From: Bufo bufo
Taxonomy: Eukaryota; Chordata; Amphibia; Anura; Bufonidae
Assembly: GCF_905171765.1 (NCBI RefSeq)
Contig: NC_053392.1
Coordinates: forward strand, 400,389,899 to 400,453,898
Direction of reading: 5' to 3'
Length of the DNA: 64,000 bases
Below, piece after piece: positions 34,670-45,080 of the stretch. A model generated the notes under the pieces. The model saw nothing but the letters and a program-made list of their open reading frames with translations. It was not told the origin of the DNA and ran no database searches. Numbering within the stretch: the stretch's first letter is position 1; every line of letters begins with the position of its first letter. Made by a program: the position numbers and the translations under genes.

Positions 34670-36856
34670 AGTGAGAGAATTGGCAATACTAGTTGGTTCA
34701 CTTGTGGCCACTGCAGGGCCGTCTTTAATATTGATTGGACCCTGGGCAAGAATTTACTTGGGCCTCCTGGATCCCGCCTTTCCACACCCTAGCATGCAAT
34801 CACACCCTCCACCACAACACACACACAAAAAAATCCACACACCTCGTAGAGTAGTAAACTATAATAATGTAAACATAAAGAACAAATTCACAAATACGTC
34901 CTTAGCTTTACCTATTTTGCTAGGCCTTTTCAGAAGTGTAAACAGTTATATTTACTTATTATAGTTAAAATAGATATTCATTGCCTTCAAGAGCAATGTT
35001 GGTTTATATTCACTATTTTGTATGGATTTTTAATGTAGGCCAAAGTAGGTCCATGGGAAGATTACTGGGTCGTTTAAAAGAACTAATGTTATTGTAACAA
35101 TTAATTATATATTTAGACAGTTAGAATACACAACACCTGCAGAAGTAGAGGCTTCACTATATTTCTTATCTGAACATAAATTACATAGTTTGAGAATTCT
35201 CTAGATGTTCCTCAAAGAATATATTCATCAAAGTTTGTCTCTCAGCTCTGAGATAAGGACTCCATGGACGCAGCTGGCGCTAATTACATCTGCAGTTTGG
35301 TATTTGCTAATAAGCAGAAAGTCTGTGATATCTATGGACACATATAATCAACCTTAGTTTTGTATAAGAAAATCAATAAGACATATGTATTGGGTTATAT
35401 TGTTACGCCATTTATATATCTGTTATCGTATATGTTTTAGGGATGTATATATGCTTAGAATATATTAAAAACAGCTTAAGCATGGACTTTGTCAATGAGT
35501 ATCTGTAAAGATGTGGTATTTTACTAACAATCAATTGACCGTTGGTGTAGCAGAGGAGGCACGGATATCTCTGTGAGAAAACAAAGTTTATTCATATTAA
35601 TATCGGTTTTATAAGTCAACAATGTGGGAAACATTTATATGGCGTCTAAGAGTCTCCCTCTAATTGGTAAGAAGTGTCAAAATTAATCAGTTAGCTTATA
35701 TTTAAGCTTCCAAATACCAGGTGTGTGTAGTGAAGATGAAGTCAGACTTGCATAGTTAACTCTTTAGGGCATGATTCGTGTAACTTATACAACAGTGCCA
35801 TCTAGGTATGAGTAGGTAACACTACACCAGTAGCAAAAGTGCATTTTGGGTAGTTTTATGATGTCACACCCCTTATCAATGTACACGTCTATCTGACAAT
35901 GATTGGAAAGTTCCAAACTAGGATGGTGTGTTCATCTGATAAGTTTATGGTTAAGAAACCACATACAAGGGAGAAAAAAAAAAGAAAAAGGAAGGAGGAA
36001 AAAACAAAGAAAGAAAGGGAGATTCCTGAAAAAGATCTTGATTATCAGGAAAACTCTTGAGAGCCGACTTCCCCAAGACTCTGCACATCACTTGACCCTT
36101 GGGTAATGTATATTTTGTTTTTTGTAGTATTGGTATAAATTAATTGGCTCGATACTTAGCCAAACCCCGCTTATTGCGGACGTATAGTGTTAGTACCACA
36201 TCAGTATTAGCGGCTTCAGTGAAAATGCATATCACTGAATAAAAGATCTGATATTGATAACAGGAGAACTTCTTTGTTGGGAATCTTTAATTTCCCTAGT
36301 TTGATATCGAGCTGATAATTTATAAGTTTTATTTCAATACTACTTATACAATCTCAGATTGGTCATCGTTTTGAGCAGAGCAAGGGCTCGTATCTCTCAG
36401 TTTCCTTATCGAGTTTCTGTGCATAATCAATTGATATATATATCCCTCATAATTTTTAGCAGCATTGAATTCTTGTACTGGTTGGATAATAGATTGTGAT
36501 ACGCTGGATAATAGATTGTGAGTATTGGTTTTATACTCATTGTTATTATTTGTATTTTAAATTATTGTATAATAAGTCATTTATATTTTTGCATAGACGC
36601 TTGTACCCTGTTTTACTGATTGCACAAAATAATTAGGTTCTCGATCGAACTCTTTCTGAGATGTTTATATGTCCATCTCGTGGATCATTATCATTTGCAT
36701 AATTTTTCTTTTGATCCGTATTTTTTTTTTATATAAAGCATTTGCTTTATATACCCGACAATTTACCACCTGTAGCTCCCTCCCACTTCTCCATCCCCCC
36801 TTCTCCAACCACCCAGCACCCTTTCTCACATTAAAAAAAAAATATATATATATATA
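34670..36856. other. Mostly unassigned, hAT-like end at 34715
   Basis: CAGGGCCGTCTTTAATATTG followed by GACCCTGGGCAA (34715-34750) resembles a known vertebrate hAT terminus, with no partner end found. 35970-36020 is a purine tract (GAAAAAG/GGAAGG). No gene recognised in 35000-36850. Confidence 0.4.
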
Positions 36857-37883
36857 CATTCACCTAAAGAATTATTAGGAACACCATACTAATACGGTGT
36901 TGGACCCCCTTTTGCCTTCAGAACTGCCTTAATTCTACGTGGCATTGATTCAACAAGGTGCTGATAGCATTCTTTAGAAATGTTGGCCCATATTGATAGG
37001 ATAGCATCTTGCAGTTGATGGAAATTTGAGGGATGCACATCCAGGGCACGAAGCTCCCGTTCCACCACATCCCAAAGATGCTCTATTGGGTTGAGATCTG
37101 GTGACTGTGGGTACAGTGAACTCATTGTCATGTTCAAGAAACCAATTTGAAATGATTCGAGCTTTGTGACATGGTGCATTATCCTGCTGGAAGTAGCCAT
37201 CAGAGGATGGATACATGTTCTCATTCTGTTTATGCCAAATTATTTGAATGTCTCAACAGAAATCGAGACTCATCAGACCAGGCAACATTTTTCCAGTCTT
37301 CAACAGTCTAATTTTGGTGAGCTCGTGCAAATTGTAGCCTCTTTTTCCTATTTGTAGTGGAGATGAGTGGTACCCGTGGGGTCTTCTGCTGTTGTAGCCC
37401 ATCCGCCTCAAGGTTGTGCGTGTTGTGGCTTCACAAATGCTTTGCTGCATACTTCGGTTGTAACGAGTGGTTATTTCAGTCAACGTTGCTCTTCTATCAG
37501 CTTGAATCAGTCGGCCAATTCTCCTCTGACCTCTAGCATCCACAAGGCATTTTTGCCCACAAGACTGCCGCACACTGGATGTTTTTCCCTTTTCACACCA
37601 TTCTTTGTAAACCCTAGAAATGGTTGTGCGTGAAAATCCCAGTAACTGAGCAAATTGTGAAATACTCAGACCGACCCGTCTGGCACCAACAACCATGCCA
37701 CGCTCCAAATTGCTTAAATCACCTTTCTTTCCCATTCTGACATTCAGTTTGGAGTTCAGGAGATTGTCTTGACCAGGACCACACCCCTAAATGCATTGAA
37801 GCAACTGCCATGTGATTGGTTGACTAGATAATTGCATTAATGAGAAATAGAACAGGTGTTCCTAATAATTCTTTAGGTGAGTG
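36857..37883 (-). mobile_element. Tc1-like element, copy C
   Basis: TA flanks (36855-36856 and 37884-37885) enclose ends CATTCACCTAAAGAATTATT and its complement AATAATTCTTTAGGTGAGTG. It shares the internal deletion of copies A and B and has two further small deletions (near 37110 and 37240). A (TA)n tract follows at 37889-37924. Confidence 0.92.
36889..37735 (-). pseudogene. Tc1 transposase of copy C, broken
   Basis: The N-terminal frame (37735-37253) has the helix-turn-helix region LLGFSRTTISRVYKEW and reads through the codon that is a stop in copy B. The C-terminal frames (37224-36889) contain FQQDNAPCHKA and LNPIEHLWDV, in two frames because of a small deletion near 37110. The stretch between first and second catalytic Asp is missing as in copy B. 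Confidence 0.85.
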
Positions 37884-37889
37884 TATATA

Positions 37890-37928
<39 letters not shown>

Positions 37929-38833
37929 CACTCAGGTCCATAAATATTGGGACACCGACACAATTCTAAGATTTTTGGCTGTATTCACCACCACAATGGA
38001 TTTGAAATAAAACGAACAAGATGTGATTTAACTGCAGACTGTCAGCTTTAATTTATGGGTATTTACATCCAAATTGGTGTAGGAATTCCAACAGTTTGCA
38101 TATGTGCCTCCCACTTGTTAAGGGACCAAAAGTAATGGGACAATTGGCTTCTCAGCTGTTCCATGGCCAGGTGTGTGTTATTCCCTCATTATCCCAATTA
38201 CAATCAGCAGATAAAAGGTCCAGAGTTCATTTCAATTGTGCTATTTGCATTTGGAATCTGTTGCTGTCAACTCTCAAGCTGAGATCCAAAGAGCTGTCAC
38301 TATCAGTGAAGCAAGCTATCATTAGGCTAAAAAAACAAAACAAACCCATCATAGAGATAGCAAAAATATTAGGAGTGTCCAAAACAACTGTTTGGAACAT
38401 TCTTAAAAAGAAGGAACGCATCGGTGAGCTCAGCAACACCAAAAGAACCGGAAGACCACTGAAAACAACTGTGGTGGATGACCGAAGAATTCTTTCCCTG
38501 GTGAAGAAAAACAGCCTTCACAACAGTTGGCCAGATCAAGAACACTCTCTAGGAGGTAGGTGTATAGGTGTGTGTGTGTCAAAGTCAACAATCAAGAGAA
38601 AACTTCACCAGAGTGAATACAGAGGGTTCACCACAAGATGTAAACCATTGGTGAGCCTCAAAAACAGAAAGGCCGGATTAGAGTTTGCCAAACTACATCT
38701 AAAAAAGCCTTCATGGTTCTGGAACAACATCCTATGAACAGATGAGACAAAGATCAACTTGTACCAGAGTGATAGGAAGAGAAGATTATGGAGAAGGAAA
38801 GGAACTGCTCATGATCCTAAGCATACCACCTCG
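37929..38833 (+). mobile_element. Second Tc1-like family, 3' truncated
   Basis: The left end CACTCAGGTCCATAAATATT follows TA. The transposase region is on the plus strand. Tc1 similarity ends near 38833, just before an AT-rich hAT-like end (TAGTGATGAG, 38838), and no right terminal repeat was found. Confidence 0.85.
38279..38833 (+). pseudogene. Tc1 transposase N-terminal half, one stop
   Basis: The frame begins LRSKELSLSVKQAIIRLKK. A helix-turn-helix (EIAKILGVSKTTVWNIL) and the GRPLKTT basic linker follow, then STIKRKLHQSEYRGF. At 38735-38737 TGA replaces the Trp codon expected before TDETKINLYQSD, which holds the first catalytic Asp. The rest of the catalytic domain is lost by truncation. 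Confidence 0.85.
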
Positions 38834-38837
38834 TCAG

Positions 38838-39502
38838 TAGTGATGAGTGGGAGGTGCCATATTCGATTTCGCGATATTTCGCGAATATTCGATTGAATAT
38901 TCGTTTTATATTCGTGAAAATCGAATATTAGTCATTAGTCATTAGTCATTAGTCATTAGTCTATTTATTGCGAATAATATGCAATTTAATTATTCGCATA
39001 TTGCAATTTTCTTTTAACTGTATAAGGCAACTTTCCTATTGGTTGGCTATGGCTATGGCTAATATGTGTATTTTACGAATATTCGCTGTATTGCTATAAC
39101 TTAGTTTTTTAGAATATTACGAATATTCGAAAAAACAAAGTTATAGCAATATAGCGAATATATTCATTATTTAGAATATTATTTTTATTTTTTTTCAATG
39201 TGTACTGTTATTCCACTTTGGCATACTGCTCCCCGACAATCGTCCCCGTCACCATGGGAACGCCTGTGGGTTAGAATATACCATCGGATCTGAGTTTTCA
39301 CGATCTCAGGGAAAACTCAGATCCGATGGTATTTTCTAACCCACAGGCATTCCCATGGTGACGGGGACGCTTGTCGGGGAGGAGTATGTCGAAGTTGATT
39401 AATTAACGAATATATTCGCTATATTGCTATATATTCGTTTTTTCGAATATTCATGGATATTCCAATAAAAAGAATATATAGCAATATTCAGCTGATCTCT
39501 AA
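38838..39502. mobile_element. AT-rich hAT-like nonautonomous element
   Basis: The left end TAGTGATGAGTGGGAGG and right end ending GCTGATCTCTA are imperfect inverted termini. Many GAATATTCG-type short palindromes lie near both ends. The middle (39228-39378) is a near-perfect inverted repeat with CGGATCTGAGTTTTC and CCATGGTGACGGGGACG. Related sequence is found near 2590-2650. Flanking duplications are not seen. Confidence 0.5.
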
Positions 39503-39816
39503 TAGTTTGCTAAAAGAAAATTTGGCTAGACCGGCTTAGATGATTACCTCGGTCAGGCAGGCCAAGCAGGAAGAAGCACCAGTACGGCAACGGCCGGGTG
39601 GAATAATCGAAATCGTGATTTTGAATTAGTTTTTTTCAAATAATATTTGATTTATTATATTTGCTTTCGCTCTCCCTAATTTAAATAAAGTGGGTAACGT
39701 AAACGTGCGTGAAAAATCGTCTGACGTAATTTACAGTATTAGAACCACCCAGTGACTGTGACCAGTGTGAACTACCCTTCATCAAGCATTCATCACTAGT
39801 TGAACTTTACAAGTGA

Positions 39817-39894
39817 ATGACTACAATGGCTACTGGAAGTACATCAAAGTTCAGACACATATTTGAGAAAGATGAAGACGACATCATATTAACT
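39817..39894 (+). other. Exon-like segment with start codon and splice donor
   Basis: ATG at 39817 opens 26 codons (MTTMATGSTSKFRHIFEKDE, then DDIILT) that end exactly at GTAAGTAA, a strong donor. At about 40340-40460 a second open piece reads KYGVWHEIPAIQKKWCDIKR. QKKWCDIK resembles the third helix of Myb/SANT-like DNA-binding proteins, many of which come from Harbinger elements. No clear acceptor links the two and the second piece has a stop upstream. Could be a host exon or a decayed transposon accessory gene. Confidence 0.3.
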
Positions 39895-40763
39895 GTAAGT
39901 AATATTCTCTTAAAGCATATATGTTGTTTTTGTACATATTGCATGCAGCACAATGATTGTTCTGTAGATCACGTATTCTGAAATATTTGTAGATGTGATT
40001 ATTATCTATATTGATCCGATTTTTTATTAATTTTTTTGTCTGAAAGTCAACTCAACACATTTTAACTGGTTACAGTATATATTGCCAATTGGTAAAATTA
40101 GCATTCTTGTTTCATCGGCGCACGATGTTAGTAGCATGTATGTATGGTCCATGGAAAAACTCAATCACATGCACATAGCTCATCAATTTTCCTGCCACTA
40201 AATATATACCACACACTATATAACACACACACAATGTATATAGATTCTATTTTATGACCAAGAGCTTTCTTAGTCTGAATGTAAGGTTTTACCGGTTCAT
40301 TTTGCGTTACATAGGGTGCACCGCGGCGAGGTGACCCATCTATACATACGGTACCAAATATGTGCCGAAATATGCCAAATATGGAGTGTGGCATGAAATA
40401 CCAGCTATCCAAAAAAAATGGTGTGACATCAAGAGGCTAAAGTACGATCGAGTAATGGAGTACAGTTAAAGATTATGCCCAGGTACAATGCTTACATGAA
40501 TTTGGTCCCTCTCTCTACAACACTCTGTAATGTATATATACAGTAATGCTGCTAATCCGTACAGATGTAGTAGGGTTAACCTCCAGCAAGGGTTAACTTA
40601 CACGGGGCCCTTGTGGGGAACAGACACACAAAATACAGTGACCAATCAATATACAGTAAGATATAACACAATCCCACATGAACAGTAAAATCTCTCCTCT
40701 CTATCCTAGAGATAATTGGATAAAGGAGGGGCCAGACATAGTTCCATGCGGTCGATGACTAAG

Positions 40764-40945
40764 ACCATTGTGTTTGCTAAATGTATCACAGGCAATATCC
40801 ATTGTGTTTGTGGATTGTGTCACAGGCAATATCCATTGTGTTTGCTAAATGTATCACAGGCAATATCCATTTTGTTTGTGGATTGTGTCATAGGCAATAT
40901 CCATTGTGTTCGCTAATGTCCATTGTGTTCGCTAACTGCGTCACA
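40764..40945. repeat. 33-34-bp minisatellite, alternating types
   Basis: Units with CCATTGTGTTTGCTAAATG alternate with units carrying TTTGTGGATTGTGTCA, each ending CACAGGCAATAT. Four full units, then shortened copies. The two-type alternation is the same kind of dimeric order as in the hAT arrays. Confidence 0.85.
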
Positions 40946-41670
40946 GGCAGATAAGGTGGTTTTTGTACATTTAAAGGGCGAAATAGAGTTAACTAAATGA
41001 ACAGCAGACAAAATACTAGAGTCTGGGCATTCCTAAAACAGGGGTTTTGTCACAATTTTTTTTTACAAATGATTACTTAATACCGGTTTTGACATGTACA
41101 AAATCATCCGGTTATGTCATACATCTCTCCCTCGCTGTGATTGTATACATACAGTACAGACCAAAAGTTTGGACACACCTTCTCATTCAAAGAGTTTTCT
41201 TTATTTTCATGACTATGAAGGCATCAAAACTATGAATTAACACATGTGGAATTATATACATAAAAAACAAGTGTGAAACAACTGAAAATATGTCATGTAT
41301 GGATCTTTGGGTTCAAAATCACAACTCAAGCAACGAAATTTTATACAAAATAACAGATGTTTTATTGGTACAAAATAGAGTTGTGACCACTGGCCACACA
41401 GACATTTAAGAACACTTAAAATGCCATACAGATCGCAAATGTGTGGTAGTTCCAATCGTTATGCATAAAGTGCAAGTGCTAAATTACTTTACAGCAATAA
41501 AATAAGTCAGTGCCTATACCAGAGTGTAGTCCTGTCTATGATATAACATCAACAGGTCAGCAATGGACCCTAGACTAAATGGACCCCATACTCACACCAA
41601 AGAATATAAATAAATAATAAAGAATTGATGAGGCATACTGACCAGAATCTCTACCACAGCACTAGCTATC

Positions 41671-41711
41671 CGTGCCCCGACGCGCGTTTCGCCGTCAGCT
41701 TTTTCAAGGGG
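41671..41711 (-). ncRNA. Hammerhead-like motif, Penelope 2 left unit
   Basis: Reverse complement of the right-hand motif and identical to it: CCCC (41711-41708), UUGAAAAA (41707-41700), short stem II, GAAA, CGCGCG, UC, GGGG (41678-41675). Confidence 0.5.
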
Positions 41712-41858
41712 TAATGACATACAACTTCCCAGCCGGGTATATATAATCCACAAAGTGGGCGAACACATATTCACCTAACCAATAGATGAGGAGCACAAAG
41801 ACAAAGAGACAGGATCACCAGGGCTGCTCACCTGTATGGTATAATATACCCGCCTCAT

Positions 41859-42590
41859 GTGTTATGGCGCACGAACCGCCGCACACCGCCGATGCCCGCG
41901 ATAACCAACTACAATACACAATGGCACAATATGAGAGCAATCTTTAAAAGATTTTGGCCCATCCTCAAATCGGATGTGGATTTGGGGAAAATAATTACAC
42001 CTACTCCCCTATTTGTGGCTAAACGCAGTAAGAATCTCAGGGACATTTTGGTGAGGAGTCACTATATACAACCTAAATCTGGATTCATTTTTGAATCCAA
42101 AGGTCCCAAATGGGGATGCGTACCATGTGGGCATTGTACCACATGTAAAGTTATTACTAAAACCAAGACCTTTGAGGATTCCTCAGGCAACATGAGCTAT
42201 AATATTGTTCATTTTATTAATTGTAGTGTCACAGGAATTATATATCATGCCACTTGTCCATGTGGCCTGATATATATCGGTATGACGACTCGTGAATTTC
42301 GAGTTCGCATACAGGAACATCAAAAAGACATCCGGGCAGCTGCCAAAATCATGGATGGAGAAAGAGACAAACTTGTAAAACTAAAACCTATTGCGAGACA
42401 TTTCCGTCAGAAACATAATAACTGTTGGCAAGATCTTAAATTTAGGGGGATAGATAGGGTCTCCCTTGGTGCGCGCGGCGGTGATTTATTTAAACGGTTG
42501 GAGCAGGTCGAAAGCAAGTGGATTGTCAAATTGAACACTCAGATGCCATTTGGCCTGAATGATAAAATTCCATTTGCTTCATTTTTGTAG
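41859..42590 (+). CDS. Penelope GIY-YIG endonuclease, C-terminal part
   Basis: An intact frame of 243 codons. The first 16 or so residues derive from pseudo-LTR sequence, and the start codon is just the first ATG. Residues 20-70 (YNTQWHNMRAIFKRFWPILK, later KRSKNLRDILV) are the linker after RT in Penelope-like proteins. Residues 87-97 hold a Cys-rich motif (CVPCGHCTTCK). The GIY-YIG core is CPCGLIYIGMTTREFRVRIQ (133-152) with the catalytic Arg region at 147-150. HFRQKHN (171-177) and VESKWIVKLNTQMPFGLN (217-234) follow, the latter with the conserved acidic residue. The enzyme nicks target DNA for target-primed reverse transcription. Without the RT domain this copy cannot move itself. Confidence 0.88.
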   Translation: MLWRTNRRTPPMPAITNYNTQWHNMRAIFKRFWPILKSDVDLGKIITPTPLFVAKRSKNLRDILVRSHYIQPKSGFIFESKGPKWGCVPCGHCTTCKVITKTKTFEDSSGNMSYNIVHFINCSVTGIIYHATCPCGLIYIGMTTREFRVRIQEHQKDIRAAAKIMDGERDKLVKLKPIARHFRQKHNNCWQDLKFRGIDRVSLGARGGDLFKRLEQVESKWIVKLNTQMPFGLNDKIPFASFL

Positions 42591-43679
42591 TGTGCAGCAT
42601 CATCCCTGATATGTGGTGTTTTAAGTGTTTAGGATGTCTATGTTTTTAGATTTCTCCAGCCGGGTTCATTAAGTGAGATGTTGGAACTATGTTCACTAAT
42701 ATGATTTTTTCTTTATTTAGATATGTAGGATACATATATTTGGAGGCCGTTGTATTGGAAAATCTTTCCCTCCATAAGGATAAATTCACATATAGGGCCT
42801 AAGATCATGGGACCAACTGGTGAACTGCGATCAACCATTTATGATCCTGTATATGTATCATATTATGAAATGTTTTTATGTCTACATGGTATAGATGGGT
42901 GCTGGTATAATCATGTCTTTTGATTTATAGTATATGGTTTTATTCTTACACATGTAGTGTCTATTCATGCCGGTGCTTTCGTACCCTGATCAGGCATGAG
43001 GGACAACACTCTTTATGTATTATCTATTCTATTTGTGCACGATTATATTTATTTATATAAATGATCATGTCAATTTGTATTTTTGCACGGTGTTATTCTT
43101 GTATCTTTACACAAGTCTATCTGGTTATGTTAGACCATGCTAATTTGTATGTTGGCACAATGCTATTTATTCATATATTGATTAATTTTGTTTGTACCTT
43201 TTTCATATGTGATGACAATTATATGGGGAAACTATTTATAAAATATAAATTATGTCACAGTTATAGGTATATATTATATATATGTCCTGTAGTATTATCA
43301 CTAGTGGCATTTGCCACTGCTGTAAAGGGTTTTTACACTTTTATATTTGTGTGGTTTATTTAGGATTTACTTTATAATGTGAAAAACTTATGCATAATCA
43401 TATTGATATATATGGATACATATGTGTCTCTTCTAGATATATGATGCATCAATTACTATGTAGGGAGGCAGTAACCTACTTGTATGTGTATCCGGTAAGA
43501 TGGAGAGCGCATTGACAAAGTATGGATCTATGATACTGTGCTGCCCGTAACTAGTATGGAGCTCGTAGTGCGCGCGTCCCTCTGCGCAGCCGCGGGCGCG
43601 CTGACGCGGTCCTGGCTCTGACGTGAGACGCTCTGTGCTCTAATGAGCATAGCCGTCCTGCGTCATCGCTACGGCCGGG
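42591..43679. other. Penelope 2 tail, AT-rich
   Basis: Sequence between endonuclease stop and right pseudo-LTR, AT-rich with T-runs. No further coding domain was recognised. 43550-43680 becomes GC-rich (GCGCGCGTCC, CCGCGGGCGCGCTG) just before the right arm, which may be the promoter-proximal part of the pseudo-LTR. Confidence 0.5.
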
Positions 43680-43836
43680 TACGCGGGCATCGGCGGTGTG
43701 CGGCGGTTCGTGCGCCATAACACATGAGGCGGGTATATTATACCATACAGGTGAGCAGCCCTGGTGATCCTGTCTCTTTGTCTTTGTGCTCCTCATCTAT
43801 TGGTTAGGTGAATATGTGTTCGCCCACTTTGTGGAT

Positions 43837-43844
43837 TATATATA
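43837..43844 (+). promoter_or_regulatory. TATA box of Penelope 2 pseudo-LTR
   Basis: TATATATA, 31 bases before the hammerhead-like core. Transcription starting at the usual distance would place the ribozyme at the very 5' end of the RNA. Confidence 0.5.
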
Positions 43845-43870
43845 CCCGGCTGGGAAGTTGTATGTCATTA

Positions 43871-43907
43871 CCCCTTGAAAAAGCTGACGGCGAAACGCGC
43901 GTCGGGG
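43871..43907 (+). ncRNA. Hammerhead-like motif, Penelope 2 right unit
   Basis: Stem I CCCC (43871-43874) pairs with GGGG (43904-43907). The core UUGAAAAA (43875-43882) is followed by a tiny stem II (GC 43883-43884 with GC 43890-43891, loop UGACG), GAAA (43892-43895), minimal stem III CGCGCG, and the cleavage dinucleotide UC (43902-43903). GAAA-CGCGCG-UC is the same as in published minimal hammerheads of retroelements. Positions 3 and 8 are U and A. Stem II is short, so activity is uncertain. Confidence 0.55.
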
Positions 43908-44369
43908 CACGGATAGCTAGTGCTGTGGTAGAGATTCTGGTCAGTATGCCTCATCAATTCTTTATTATTTATTTATATTCTTTGGTGTGAGTATGGGGTC
44001 CATTTAGTCTAGGGTCCATTGCTGACCTGTTGATGTTATATCATAGACAGGACTACACTCTGGTATAGGCACTGACTTATTTTATTGCTGTAAAGTAATT
44101 TAGCACTTGCACTTTATGCATAACAATTGGAACTACCACACATTTGCGATCTGTATGGCATTTTAAGTGTTCTTAAATGTCTGTGTGGCCAGTGGTCACA
44201 ACTCTATTTTGTACCAATAAAACATCTGTTATTTTGTATAAAATTTCGTTGCTTGAGTTGTGATTTTGAACCCAAAGATCCATACATTTCTTATTGGTTC
44301 TTTCTATGTGTGATTATGGATCACTTAATTATTCAAAACAGGGAAACATAGTTGGTTTATGAAAATATG

Positions 44370-44759
44370 TCATATTCTAGGTTCTTCAAAGTAGCCACCT
44401 TTTGCTTTGATTACTGCTTTGTACACTCTTGGCATTCTCTTGATGAGCTTCAAGAGGTAGTCCCCTGAAATGGTCTTCCAACAGTCTTGAAGGAGTTCCC
44501 AGAGATGTTTAGCACCTGTTGGCCCTTTTGCCTTCACTCTGCGGTCCAGCTCACCCCAAACCATCTCGATTGGGTTCAGGTCCGGTGGCTGTGGAGGCCA
44601 GGTCATCTGGCGCAGCACCCCATCCCTCTCCTTCATGGTCAAATAGCCCTTACTTTCAAAGTTTTCCCAATTTTTCGGCTGGCTGACTGACTGACCTTCA
44701 TTTCTTAAAGTAATGATGGCCACTCGTTTTTCTTTACTTAGCTGCTTTTTTCTTGCCAT
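44370..44759 (-). pseudogene. Internally deleted Tc1 transposase, open frame
   Basis: A continuous 129-codon frame starts MARKKQLSKEKRVAIITLRN, the N-terminal DNA-binding end, and jumps to the end of the catalytic domain (PPDLNPIEMVWGELDRRV, then KRMPRVYKAVIKAKGGYF). The first two catalytic Asp residues and most of the DNA-binding domain are missing. The frame stays open across the deletion. It cannot catalyse transposition; whether the short product is made is unknown. Confidence 0.8.
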
Positions 44760-45080
44760 AATACAAATTCTAACAGTCTATTCAGTAGGACTATCAGCTG
44801 TGTATCCACCTGAATTCTCCTCAACGCCACTGATGGTCCCAACCCCATTTATAAGGCAAGAAATCCCACTTATTAAACCTGACAGGGCACACCTGTGAAG
44901 TGAAAACCATTTCAGGGGACTACCTCTTGAAGCTCATCAAGAGAATGCCAAGAGTGTGCAAAGCAGTAATCAAAGAAAAAGGTGGCTACTTTGAAGAACC
45001 TAGAATATGACATATTTTCAGTTATTTCACACTTGTTTGTTATGTATATAATTCCACATGTGTTAATTCATAGTTTTGAT

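Larger units (their letters stand above)
41297..44360 (+). mobile_element. Penelope-like element 2 with inverted pseudo-LTRs
   Basis: A 13-bp duplication GAAAATATGTCAT (41284-41296 and 44361-44373) defines the insertion. Left arm 41297 to about 41900 is the reverse complement of about 43680 to 44285, with few differences. Between them lie the endonuclease frame (41859-42590) and an AT-rich tail. The downstream unit on the plus strand has TATATATA (43837-43844), a hammerhead-like motif (43871-43907) and AATAAA. The RT domain is absent, so the copy is 5' truncated and carries the inverted pseudo-LTR piece typical of Penelope elements. Confidence 0.88.

Noticed and set aside
35500..36300. Possible LTR (TGTGGTATTTT start, AATAAAAG near 36238)
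   Set aside because: No matching TG/CA ends, target duplication, primer-binding site or second copy was found.
43880..43895. Alternative hammerhead reading with CUGACGG directly before CGAAA
   Set aside because: Leaves no stem II; the reading with UUGAAAAA gives stem I, II and III in the right order.
41592..43990. Identical 60-codon frames at 41592-41774 (minus) and 43808-43990 (plus)
   Set aside because: Both lie in the inverted pseudo-LTR arms over the TATA and ribozyme-like region; no protein domain.
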